64,000 nucleotides of DNA from JBGQOJ01 sp052119585. GTDB taxonomy: Bacteria; Pseudomonadota; Alphaproteobacteria; Rhodobacterales; Rhodobacteraceae. The first letter of the stretch is position 1; the number at the start of each line of letters is the position of its first letter. The stretch lies in contig NZ_JBGQOJ010000009.1 of NCBI RefSeq assembly GCF_052119585.1, forward strand, positions 1 through 64,000, given 5' to 3'. The translations under genes were made by a program, and so were the position numbers. This document shows, piece after piece, positions 35,377 through 43,447 of this stretch. The notes beneath the pieces are model-generated. The model was not told the origin of the DNA. It saw only the letters and a list, made by a program, of their open reading frames with translations, and ran no database searches.

Positions 35377-36367
35377 TTGGCTCGATCGATGGGATGAACG
35401 TCGGACGAGGCGTCGCGATCACGAAAAGAGGGTGACCGGGTTGGAGCTCGACACTGAGCTCGCATTTCCCTCGGCGAGGAGCTCTGACGGAGATGAAGAA
35501 TTCTACCGTCTAGCTGAACAAGCGGTCACAGACTCGCCTTCGTTTTTCGGTTTGGATGATGGCCTCCCGCAAACGAGCCGGGAAGATGTATGGCTAAGTT
35601 TCCCGTCGAGCGTTGCGACCGAGACCATTGATAACAATACGGTGCGAGCAAAGCTGACGACGGCCAAGGCGTCCAATCATGCACTCGTGGTATTCCACCA
35701 CTGGAACGCCACGTCGCGCAACTCGCAACTCGCAAAATTCTTTGCTTGGCGCGGCTTCGCAGTTTTTGAGATCGCGATGCCCTATCATCTGGAACGCGAA
35801 CGCCCCGGTTCCACCCACGCCGATTTTATGCTCAGCCCGAATCTTGGCCGCACGGTTCGGTCGATAAGACAGGCGGTGGTAGACGGACGTCAGCTCATCA
35901 GAATCTTGAAACGGGACGGATACGATAAGGTGTCTGTTCTCGGTATCAGCCTGGGCTCTTGGGTAGCCGGCCTGATTGCTGCCCATGAACCTGCGGTGAC
36001 AAAAGCCACGCTGTTTCTGACGGCTGGAAACCTCGCGGACATGGTGTGGACGGGAAGTGCGACGCGACATATTCGCACCAGCCTGGAAGGCAGCATCGAT
36101 CTAGCCCGGTTGCGCCGGGCGTGGGCACCTTTGAGCCTTTCGAGTTATCCAGAAAGACTCGCCCGGCCCGGGCTCGAACTACAGATGGTCTTGGCCCGGC
36201 GGGACCGGGTCGTATTGCCCGACTTGTCACAGGATCTGATCGCCCGCATCGAGCACGCGGGTGTCAAGCCAATGGTACAGTGGGTGAACTGCGGACATTA
36301 CTCGCTGTCCCTGCCTCCTTATATACTGAGTGCGGGGATATCTGCGTCAAAATTCTTAAACGCCTAA
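35366..36367 (+). CDS. Alpha/beta hydrolase (333 aa)
   Basis: Alpha/beta-hydrolase fold: the HGGG-like early strand is replaced by HALVVFHHWN (~112), the nucleophile elbow G-x-S-x-G appears in VLGISLGSWVAGLIAAHEP (~195), an acid candidate lies in LARRDRVV (~275), and the closing His is in WVNCGHYSLS (~315). The catalytic triad thus looks complete. The N-terminal ~60 residues are charged. There is no signal peptide. The substrate is unknown. Start ATG 35366 lies within the last codons of the membrane-protein gene; coupling suggests they act together, perhaps on membrane lipids or a transported compound. Confidence 0.7.
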   Translation: MYYSWLDRWDERRTRRRDHEKRVTGLELDTELAFPSARSSDGDEEFYRLAEQAVTDSPSFFGLDDGLPQTSREDVWLSFPSSVATETIDNNTVRAKLTTAKASNHALVVFHHWNATSRNSQLAKFFAWRGFAVFEIAMPYHLERERPGSTHADFMLSPNLGRTVRSIRQAVVDGRQLIRILKRDGYDKVSVLGISLGSWVAGLIAAHEPAVTKATLFLTAGNLADMVWTGSATRHIRTSLEGSIDLARLRRAWAPLSLSSYPERLARPGLELQMVLARRDRVVLPDLSQDLIARIEHAGVKPMVQWVNCGHYSLSLPPYILSAGISASKFLNA

Positions 36368-36407
36368 TGTCCCGCGGTCGCAACCGGTGGTCGGCATCCG
36401 ATCACGA

Positions 36408-37109
36408 TCATGCGTCATTCGGGCGCTTCGACGTTTCCGGGGCATCTTTCTCCCTTTCAACCGCACCGTCTTCCAACCATCTATTTCCGTACCTCGATGG
36501 TTCCGCGTTTGGCATGAGCTCGTCCAGTAGAATGTCGATCTCTGCCCAGATGCGCGGCTCGACCTGCCCCCGGATCAAGGCCCATTTGCTCAGGACATCG
36601 AGTGGGTCGTGATCGCGCAACAGGACGGCCAGGCTTGTTGTATCAACAGCCAGCGACGTGCGGGCTTGCCATTGCGTGTTGCGGGTGCGCTGTTTGTCGG
36701 AAGCTGGCGCGAAGATCGGTGACAAATGCCAGCCCTTGACTGCGCGGCGCAGAGCGGCTCGCACCACATGTGCGGGCTCGACGCCACAGGCCTGCAATGC
36801 CGCTTCCTGCCGTTCGAGGGCATTGACCCTGATATCGATCTTTCGGGTCGGGGTCTTGGTTCGGGTTGGCACGGAAGGCTTCGGATCAGCATCTTGGCCA
36901 GTGCTCTCCACGTGGACCGTATGCGGTGCCTCTGTCCTTTCAGTCTCGGTCCCTAAGGGATGCATTACAGGATCGGCAACGGACGCGGGTTTCGCAATCA
37001 CAGGTGCCGGCCCCTTTTCTCTCCTTTCCGGAATATCCCTGTCGGCCTGTAGCAGCGCCGCAGAGTAAGTCGGATCAGGTCTCGTCACTGTCGGGATTTT
37101 CTTTCGCAA
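36408..37109 (-). CDS. virC2: VirC2-like conjugation accessory protein (233 aa)
   Basis: The N-terminal half is low-complexity and Pro/Thr/Glu-rich. The C-terminal ~115 residues contain RKIDIRVNALERQEAALQ and AHVVRAALRRAVKGWHL, a ribbon-helix-helix-like DNA-binding region as in VirC2 of Agrobacterium, and then a helical region. It follows the VirC1-like gene by 10 bases. The likely start is TTG 37109, with GAGGG upstream, giving MRKKIPTVTRP. In Agrobacterium VirC1/VirC2 bind a site near the transfer origin and raise relaxosome recruitment. The oriT-like region beside this pair supports the same role. Confidence 0.7.
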   Translation of the reverse strand: MRKKIPTVTRPDPTYSAALLQADRDIPERREKGPAPVIAKPASVADPVMHPLGTETERTEAPHTVHVESTGQDADPKPSVPTRTKTPTRKIDIRVNALERQEAALQACGVEPAHVVRAALRRAVKGWHLSPIFAPASDKQRTRNTQWQARTSLAVDTTSLAVLLRDHDPLDVLSKWALIRGQVEPRIWAEIDILLDELMPNAEPSRYGNRWLEDGAVEREKDAPETSKRPNDA

Positions 37110-37119
37110 TCGACTGCCC

Positions 37120-37839
37120 TCACGCCGCCAGAATGTTATTGAGAATGTCGGTTGCCTCCTCGAGGGCCTCGACGACATGACGAACATGCGGGCGCATCAG
37201 CGGGTTGGGATCGGACTGCTTTTCCAGCGCCAGAGCATGGAGAAGCCCTTTCTGATCCATCTCTTTGTACGTGTTGCGGCGCATCATCACGGTCTCGATC
37301 ACTGGAAAACGTGTGAGGGCCTCTGAGATCAGAGCAGCGTCAGCCTTGGTGGTTTTCGGATCGACCATGTTCAGAACGACGTGGTGACGCGGGAGGCTGT
37401 TCGGCTCGTCAACCCGGGTTTTCATGATCTGGAACCAATCGACCGTCTGTGCGCCGACGTCAAAATCCGAGGTCGACAGCATGACAGGCGTTACGATGTG
37501 GTCGGCGAGTACCGCAATGCCGTCTGACCATTCAGCACCGACCCCCGCCGTGTCGATGAAGATGAAGTCTGCCGTGTCTCCCACATAGGCCTGCTCGATC
37601 TTGCCTTCGACATCAGCAACACTTTCGACAGTAGCGCAGTGGAGAAGCGGTGAGCCAAGACCCCCAGCCTCCGCCCGCGCATGCCAAGCTCCGAGTACCC
37701 TCGTGCTGTCAGTATCGACCAAAAGCACTCTGCGACCAGCGGCAACGGCTGCGCTGATCAAGGCGCGCGAGAGCGTGGTTTTCCCACTCCCCCCTTTCCG
37801 GGCCATCGCTGCGATCACCACGAGATTGTCGTTCGGCAT
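37120..37839 (-). CDS. virC1: VirC1/ParA-type ATPase (239 aa)
   Basis: ParA/MinD-like P-loop ATPase with the deviant Walker A RKGGSGKTT at ~14-22, the signature Lys present, Walker A' in VLLVDTDSTRVLGAWHARA (~45) and Walker B DFIFIDTAGVG (~95). No partner parB and no N-terminal HTH are seen, and the next gene is VirC2-like, so a conjugation role (moving relaxosomes to the coupling protein at the cell pole) is more likely than plasmid partition. ATG 37839 has AAAGGACG at good spacing; an ATG six codons upstream is possible. Divergent from mobC across the oriT-like region. Confidence 0.82.
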   Translation of the reverse strand: MPNDNLVVIAAMARKGGSGKTTLSRALISAAVAAGRRVLLVDTDSTRVLGAWHARAEAGGLGSPLLHCATVESVADVEGKIEQAYVGDTADFIFIDTAGVGAEWSDGIAVLADHIVTPVMLSTSDFDVGAQTVDWFQIMKTRVDEPNSLPRHHVVLNMVDPKTTKADAALISEALTRFPVIETVMMRRNTYKEMDQKGLLHALALEKQSDPNPLMRPHVRHVVEALEEATDILNNILAA

Positions 37840-38344
37840 TTTGGCGTCCTTTTGCAAAAATAGTGAAAAGCAACAAAAAGGTTGAAACGTCGCTAATCGT
37901 TTGAGGCGGCAGGGTCAAGCAGATGTCGGGATGCGATGTGCACACGGCATGCTGCGGGGGCCGCCCTACGTTCGACGCTGAGCGCCTGACGTGCTGCGAC
38001 TTTCAATTTCCGAAGGACGGTTGACGGGAGCCGGCATGCGGAACGCATTTGACGCGAGACGTGATCCTGCTGCCGTGCTGCGCTCCACAGCAAGCAGTCG
38101 ACGCCCAACAAAGGACGTCCTGCGGTACGCCGAAGACGGCGTACGGACGGCGTGAAGCGCGCGGCATTTGCCACATCGCGCGGTGCAATGAGCGCGAAGC
38201 GCGACCCATTTGACAAAGGACGGAAAATCGCCCCTGCGTGGCGATTTTCTACATTGAGTACAAGCCCTTACTGCCGACTCCACTTGCGTTGGGAGTCGAC
38301 GGGCTTGTACGAAGTTGGCAAGAAATAGGAACGTTAACTTCAAA
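37840..38344. other. Candidate origin of transfer (oriT) between virC1 and mobC
   Basis: A 505-base non-coding interval bounded by virC1/virC2-like genes and by mobC/relaxase. Inverted repeats: GTACGCCG-AAGA-CGGCGTAC (38125-38144); GAAAATCGCC-N7-GGCGATTTTC (38223-38249); and a two-part repeat GTACAAGCCC (38258-38267)/GGGCTTGTAC (38301-38310) enclosing CGACTCC (38275-38281)/GGAGTCG (38292-38298). CAAAGGACG occurs twice (near 38110 and 38214). The largest repeat is ~35 bp from mobC. This is the expected place and structure for oriT; the nick site cannot be fixed by eye. Confidence 0.6.
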
Positions 38345-38932
38345 ATGTCACGCGGCCGCAGACTGACCGAGACCGAGCGTCTGAGCATCGCCAGAGAGCG
38401 ATCTCAGGGCGTTCCTGCTGCCGATCTTGCTGTGCGTTATGACGTCAGTCTGAAGTCGATCTACAACGCTGCCAATCACGCCTCGGAGCGGCAGATGGCC
38501 AATGCCAGCCGGTCGCGGGTGATTGGCATCCGTGTCTCGGATCGCGATCTTCGAGGCTTTGATGCTGCTCTGGCGCGGCGCGGTATCGCGCATCGCTCAG
38601 ATGCCATGCGGCGGTTGATGCTCGCAGCCGATGACATTCTACGACCGGACGAGTCGACAGCCGAAGAGCTGCGCAGCATGAGTGCGGCGCTCAACCGGGT
38701 GGGCAACAACGTCAACCAGGTGGCACGGAGGTTGAATGAGGCCAAGCTCAGAGGAGAGCCTCTGCCATACACTGCTGCGAGCCATGCGGAGATCCGCGAT
38801 CTCGCGGGCCTGGTGTTCGACATGGCCGACCAGATCCAGGAGCTGTTTCGGGCAAGACGCCGATCGCTCGATCTATCGGTGACACAGGCCCTCTCCGGTT
38901 TGAACGCGGAGGCGGATCATGACGCGGAGTGA
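38345..38932 (+). CDS. mobC: MobC/VirD1-like relaxosome accessory protein (195 aa)
   Basis: The N-terminal ~45 residues look like a Hin-type helix-turn-helix (LTETERLSIARERSQGVPAADLAVRYDVSLKSIYNA). A ribbon-helix-helix-like strand follows (VIGIRVSDRDLRGFDAAL), then the MobC signature LNRVGNNVNQVARRLNEA (~118-135). Proteins of this kind bind oriT and help the relaxase melt DNA. ATG 38345 has only weak ribosome binding; a TTG at 38315 in frame is possible. The gene overlaps the relaxase start by 14 bases. Confidence 0.85.
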   Translation: MSRGRRLTETERLSIARERSQGVPAADLAVRYDVSLKSIYNAANHASERQMANASRSRVIGIRVSDRDLRGFDAALARRGIAHRSDAMRRLMLAADDILRPDESTAEELRSMSAALNRVGNNVNQVARRLNEAKLRGEPLPYTAASHAEIRDLAGLVFDMADQIQELFRARRRSLDLSVTQALSGLNAEADHDAE

Positions 38933-41276
38933 TCGCGCGCGGGGCGTTGGATCATCTCTCTTTGATCGCGACTGGAGCCGAGTTTCGGGAAGCTGGCAGG
39001 GGCTTGCAAAGGGTGCGCAGATGGTGCGGGCCGCGCGCGGATATTCGCCGGCGATCTTCAAGGCCATCTCAAAGGGTGGCTGTCACACCGGCGCGCAGCT
39101 TCGGGCGCAACTCACCTATCTCACCACCAAGTCAAGCCACATCCTCGACAGCCGTGGAACCCATGAGGGGATGAAGCAGCTCTCGGAAGCTGAGATCACG
39201 CGCGTGGCCCGCAGGTTCGAGAACCAATGGAACGAACGCTACAGCCCAAAACTTGGCCATACCTCACATCTGCTGATGGCGTTTCCCGTTGGAACCAAGG
39301 GCGAAGAGGTGCGCGACATTTGCCAAACGGTCTGCGAGCGGCTCTTTCAAGGTGAGGGGTCGCAATTCGATTATATTGCTGCAATACACCAAGATCGCGC
39401 ACATCCACACGCGCATATCGTTCTCAACCGCCGCAGCAAGGATGGCGAAATGTTCTTCCTCGGGAAAGATCACCACTTCAACTACGACGCCTTTCGGGTG
39501 GCGATGGTCGAGGCGGCCCAGGTCCATGGGATCCGGCTCGAGGCAACGCGTCGTCTCGACCGGGGCGTCACGACCTACCGCGCCGAAATCGACGAGATCT
39601 ACAAAGCGCGTGAAGAGGGCCGGCCGCCGGTTGAACGCCAGCGAACGGGCGCTGATCTGGCGGCAGCTTTGGAGGCGGTCGGGCGCAATGCGCTGGTCTA
39701 TCGCGGGCTCGCGGCCGAAGCGTCACGATCAAACTTCGAAGACCTGGCCGAAGCCCTTGAACGAGCCAGCACCATCCTTGCCAGTGGCAGTTCAATCCAA
39801 TCCGATGGAGCCATTTACATGTCCGACGACGAGACGGCGTTTGATACGCTGATTACCGAGTTTTCCCAAAACATCCGCCAGATCGAAGCTGCGATCGACA
39901 GGGCACCTGCCACCGAGCGACCGGAGATCGAGCGCAAGCTCACTGACGTGCTGGCCTCGGTCGCGCATCTGAACCCGCTCGGAGATCGTTCGGGCGCCCT
40001 GATCGATGCACCGTCCCGGGACGGCATCTATGCGCTGCCCAATGTGAGTGAGGATCATCTCGCGCGCCTCGATGAGGGCGAGGTGAAGGAGAAGCTCGCC
40101 GAGGCGCTGCAAGGGACTGGTATCGATGCCGATGCCGTCGCGGCCCGCATGCGCGAGGGGGCCAGCAATGCTGCGCTTGAGCGGCAGTGGCTGGCGCAGG
40201 ACCTGCGCGCGATCGCAAAGGAGGGGGATCTCGACTTGGAAAAAGCCGAGGACCGCGAGGACGCCCTTGACCGGCTGGAAGCGCTACATGTCCGGTTGGG
40301 CGAGGTCCTGACAGGCGCGCAGGTCTTGCGGGACGTAGATGAGGTGGAAGAAGGAGAGGGCGATACCCAACTCAGGCTTGTCGATAGCGCGCAGCTATCA
40401 GGCCAGACCACCCAAGTTGACCGCCCGGACGTGTTCGCCGCAACGGAGAGGCAAGATTTCCGGCAGCTGGTGGCGCAGTTCCGCCGTACTGATTTCAACT
40501 ATCCGTTCTCCGACGATTCGTCGGTGCGAGGGAGGGGTGTGATCGAGGTGGAAGAGGCGCGTGCCGCGTTTGACGCCTATGCACAAAGATCGCCACAACA
40601 TGCCGAGTTGGCGTCGATGGCCTGGGAGCAGGTGACTGACGGCTTCAAGCCGCCGCAATACGCGGTCGCGGAGCAAGACCGCACACTCCACGCGGGCGAC
40701 ATGGACCTCGCTTTGCGGGATCCATCGGAACATCTCGGTCCGATCACCGAGGAGCTTCGCACGGTCGCTCGCTACCGCACGGAGATGCCGGATGACACCT
40801 TCGGTGCGGCGGTCCACGACGAGATCAATCACCTTCGCGCTCTGGGTGCCTCACGCGCCTATATCAGTGAACGCAGCTTCGAGATCGAGGACCGGGCGCG
40901 TCAAGACTATGCTGAGCGGCGTTATCTGGAAGAGACCGCCCCTGCGGTCATGGCTTTTGTGCGCAAAGCCGCCTCCGGAGAGCCGGAAACACTCTCTGAC
41001 ATAGAGCAGCAACGCCTTGTTGAGCAGGTGAATGAACGTCTGACGCCCGACGCGATCACCGCGCTGCGGTCCGGCGAGGCCGACGTCTTGGACAAGTTTA
41101 CCGAGGATCCGCTGCGCCAGCTCGAATTGGCCAGGACCTATCTCCAGAGCAGCGAGGTTACCGCCCATGGCCCGGCCATGGAGCGCGTTCTTGACGCCCT
41201 GGCTGAGGAACAGATCGAGGCACAGCGCGCGCGCCATGCCGCGTCGCACGGCGAAAAGGGGATCACCCATGGATAG
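38919..41276 (+). CDS. Conjugative relaxase, VirD2/MOB family (785 aa)
   Basis: The N-terminal ~300 residues form the relaxase domain: GAQLRAQLTYLTTKS (motif with the nucleophile Tyr candidate), and the metal-binding histidine motif HQDRAHPHAHIVLN at ~156-169 (H-x-D-x-x-H-P-H-x-H), then HHFNYDAFRVAMVEAA. The rest is long, acidic and helical, without a visible helicase, and may carry the secretion signal at its C-terminus. It nicks oriT and pilots the strand into the recipient. It overlaps mobC at its start and virD4 at its end, so mobC-relaxase-virD4 is one operon. Confidence 0.88.
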   Translation: MTRSDRARGVGSSLFDRDWSRVSGSWQGLAKGAQMVRAARGYSPAIFKAISKGGCHTGAQLRAQLTYLTTKSSHILDSRGTHEGMKQLSEAEITRVARRFENQWNERYSPKLGHTSHLLMAFPVGTKGEEVRDICQTVCERLFQGEGSQFDYIAAIHQDRAHPHAHIVLNRRSKDGEMFFLGKDHHFNYDAFRVAMVEAAQVHGIRLEATRRLDRGVTTYRAEIDEIYKAREEGRPPVERQRTGADLAAALEAVGRNALVYRGLAAEASRSNFEDLAEALERASTILASGSSIQSDGAIYMSDDETAFDTLITEFSQNIRQIEAAIDRAPATERPEIERKLTDVLASVAHLNPLGDRSGALIDAPSRDGIYALPNVSEDHLARLDEGEVKEKLAEALQGTGIDADAVAARMREGASNAALERQWLAQDLRAIAKEGDLDLEKAEDREDALDRLEALHVRLGEVLTGAQVLRDVDEVEEGEGDTQLRLVDSAQLSGQTTQVDRPDVFAATERQDFRQLVAQFRRTDFNYPFSDDSSVRGRGVIEVEEARAAFDAYAQRSPQHAELASMAWEQVTDGFKPPQYAVAEQDRTLHAGDMDLALRDPSEHLGPITEELRTVARYRTEMPDDTFGAAVHDEINHLRALGASRAYISERSFEIEDRARQDYAERRYLEETAPAVMAFVRKAASGEPETLSDIEQQRLVEQVNERLTPDAITALRSGEADVLDKFTEDPLRQLELARTYLQSSEVTAHGPAMERVLDALAEEQIEAQRARHAASHGEKGITHG

Positions 41277-43245
41277 GGGCAAGATCATCGGAGGCGTCCT
41301 GAGCCTCGTGTTGGTAGGCCTTGCCATGGGCTATGTGGTGGCGACCGGGTTTCTCATGTTTCGGTACGGGCTTTCGCCCACGCGTTTCGACGTCACCCTG
41401 CTCGCCCGCGAATATCCGGGTTTGTCACAATCTGCGCATAAGGAATTCCTTTGGGTCAACCTCATCGTTGGCGGCTTCGGTCTCGCCGCCCTGATGCTGA
41501 GCGTGACGCTGCTAGGGGAGGCGTTGACGCGGTTCGGCACGACCCATTGGCAGACCAAAGGAGAGATGAAGCGCAATGGCTTCTTCGCCAAGCCGGGCGG
41601 CGGCTTCCTTCTCGGTAAATTAGGTCCCCCGAAATCGAAGCGGCCATTCCTCGTCTCGAAGACATTCCCGCACGCGCTGATTGTCGCTCCGACCGGGCGC
41701 GGCAAGGGCGTGGGGTTCGTGATCCCGAACCTTTTAACCTACAAGGGCTCGGCCGTGGTGCTCGACGTGAAGGGCGAGAACTTCCGCGAGACCTCGCGGT
41801 TCCGCGCCAGCATGGGGGACAAGGTTTTCCGCTTTGCGCCGACGGACTGGGATCGCCCGACGCATCGCTACAACCCGCTGGCGCGCATCGCGGCCATGAC
41901 AAACCCTGACCGGCAGCAGATGGAACTGAAGCTCACCGCCAAGCTCTTCCTGCAAACCGACAACGAAAAGCTGAGCGGGCTCCTAGCTGGCGGGATCGAC
42001 ATCTTCGTGGCGGCGGGTCTTCTGGCCTTCGAGCGCGGGGTGCCGACCATCGGCGAGATCTACCGCATCACTGCGTCTGGGGGCGACAAGCAGAAGGAAT
42101 ATCTGAAGCGATCGCAGGAGGTGAAGAACAAGTCCGCCAAGCTGATCTTCGAGCGCATGGCCTCGACAAACAATGACACCCTGACCTCCTACCTGTCGCT
42201 TCTGATGACCTCGGGTCTCGACACTTGGGACAACCGCGCGATCGACGCGGCCACCGCGACCTCGGACTTCTCCTTCCGCGACATCCGGCGGCGGCCGCAC
42301 GCGATCTATCTCGTGGTCGAGTCCGAGATGATCCGCCCTCTGGCCCCGCTGATCCGGCTGTTCTTCTCGGACCTGATCGCCTCGTTGCAGGCGCAAGAAC
42401 CGGGGGACGACGAGCCCTGGCCCGTGATGATCATGCTCGACGAATTCGACCGGCTCGGGAAGATGCCGATCGTCGCCGAAAGCATCAAGACCCTACGCTC
42501 CTTCGGCGGCAATTTAGCGATCGTCACTCAGACCATCCCCGCGTTGGACGAGATTTATGGAGAGAATACCCGCCGCTCCCTGCAGGGTGGCGCGGGTGTG
42601 AAACTATACCTGACCCCTTCTGAGCAGAAGACCATTGAGGAGTTGAGCCAGGCCGTCGGCAAGACCACCAAGCGCGTGGTGACCCGCTCCCGGGCGGTCG
42701 GGCGCAACCCGTTCGAAGGGCGCAGCGTCTCGGAAAGGACCGAGGATACGCCGCTCCTGACCGAGGACCAGGCCCGGCGCATGGATCTGGACGAAGTAAT
42801 CCTCGTGATCGACGCGCAGATGCCGATCCGGGCACGGCGGATCAAGTACTTTGAGGACCCGGGGTTCAAGGTTCTGCATGCAGGTCAGGCGGGCAGCTTC
42901 CCGTATCCGGATGAGGACGGACTGCGGCGGGATCGCCAGATGTCCGAGACCCGTGAGACAGTGGAGAAGCTGAAGCAGGAACTGCAGGAGGTGCGGGCCG
43001 CGGCAGGGGCCCAGGGGTCTGGAACTGCGTCGACGGCGGCGGAGGAGCCTACCAAAGAGACACAGGTTCCGAAGCCCGGGCTGTCAGGTCGAGCGCGGGG
43101 CCGAGCGGCACGAGCTGCAGCGGCTGGTGGTGGGTCAGGTCAGTTGGCACTCGATCTGGCGGGATTGGGGCTCAAAGAGGCAGATAGAACCGAACTGGCG
43201 GCGGTTGTTCAGAGGACTAGTGATATTATCGCGGAACATGCGTGA
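41269..43245 (+). CDS. virD4: Type IV coupling protein VirD4/TraG (658 aa)
   Basis: The N-terminus has two membrane spans (GGVLSLVLVGLAMGYVVATGFL and FGLAALMLSVTLL within ~5-90). The ATPase domain has Walker A APTGRGKGVGF at ~140 and Walker B VMIMLDEFDRLGK at ~387, plus GGNLAIVTQTIPALDEIYG, typical of TraG/VirD4. The C-terminal ~90 residues are Ala/Glu-rich and likely unstructured. It hands the relaxase-DNA complex to the VirB channel. The ATG at 41269 lies 8 bases inside the relaxase gene. The CBASS cassette now separates it from the VirB operon. Confidence 0.93.
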   Translation: MDRGKIIGGVLSLVLVGLAMGYVVATGFLMFRYGLSPTRFDVTLLAREYPGLSQSAHKEFLWVNLIVGGFGLAALMLSVTLLGEALTRFGTTHWQTKGEMKRNGFFAKPGGGFLLGKLGPPKSKRPFLVSKTFPHALIVAPTGRGKGVGFVIPNLLTYKGSAVVLDVKGENFRETSRFRASMGDKVFRFAPTDWDRPTHRYNPLARIAAMTNPDRQQMELKLTAKLFLQTDNEKLSGLLAGGIDIFVAAGLLAFERGVPTIGEIYRITASGGDKQKEYLKRSQEVKNKSAKLIFERMASTNNDTLTSYLSLLMTSGLDTWDNRAIDAATATSDFSFRDIRRRPHAIYLVVESEMIRPLAPLIRLFFSDLIASLQAQEPGDDEPWPVMIMLDEFDRLGKMPIVAESIKTLRSFGGNLAIVTQTIPALDEIYGENTRRSLQGGAGVKLYLTPSEQKTIEELSQAVGKTTKRVVTRSRAVGRNPFEGRSVSERTEDTPLLTEDQARRMDLDEVILVIDAQMPIRARRIKYFEDPGFKVLHAGQAGSFPYPDEDGLRRDRQMSETRETVEKLKQELQEVRAAAGAQGSGTASTAAEEPTKETQVPKPGLSGRARGRAARAAAAGGGSGQLALDLAGLGLKEADRTELAAVVQRTSDIIAEHA

Positions 43246-43259
43246 TTAGCCCTGATCTG

Positions 43260-43418
43260 CTACCTAGCTTCTGGATCGACCCCAGCAAAACATTGCCGAA
43301 ATGGCCCTCCATATTTGCCGATGCGATGCGACGCCGGGAAGGCGACGAACAGCACTACTCCAAGCGTGATTCCCAAGAGATGGATGACACTTACAGCTAG
43401 TTTTGTGACACCGTCCAT
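43260..43418 (-). CDS. Small single-span membrane protein downstream of cap4 (52 aa)
   Basis: A short frame on the minus strand from ATG 43418 to TAG 43260. Translation gives MDGVTKLAVSVIHLLGITLG then VVLFVAFPASHRIGKYGGPF and a short tail ending PEAR. Residues ~5-29 make one convincing hydrophobic helix followed by basic residues, as in small membrane proteins. It starts 30 bases past the cap4 stop in the same direction, with only a weak G-rich ribosome-binding site. It could be a CBASS-linked membrane peptide or a leftover transfer gene. I know no family for it. Confidence 0.45.
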   Translation of the reverse strand: MDGVTKLAVSVIHLLGITLGVVLFVAFPASHRIGKYGGPFRQCFAGVDPEAR

Positions 43419-43447
43419 TAGGGTACCACCCCCGGGCGGGATGGTGA

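Noticed and set aside
37120..37839. ParA partition gene of a repABC-type replicon
   Set aside because: No parB or repC beside it; the next gene is VirC2-like and an oriT-like region adjoins, so VirC1 is the better reading.
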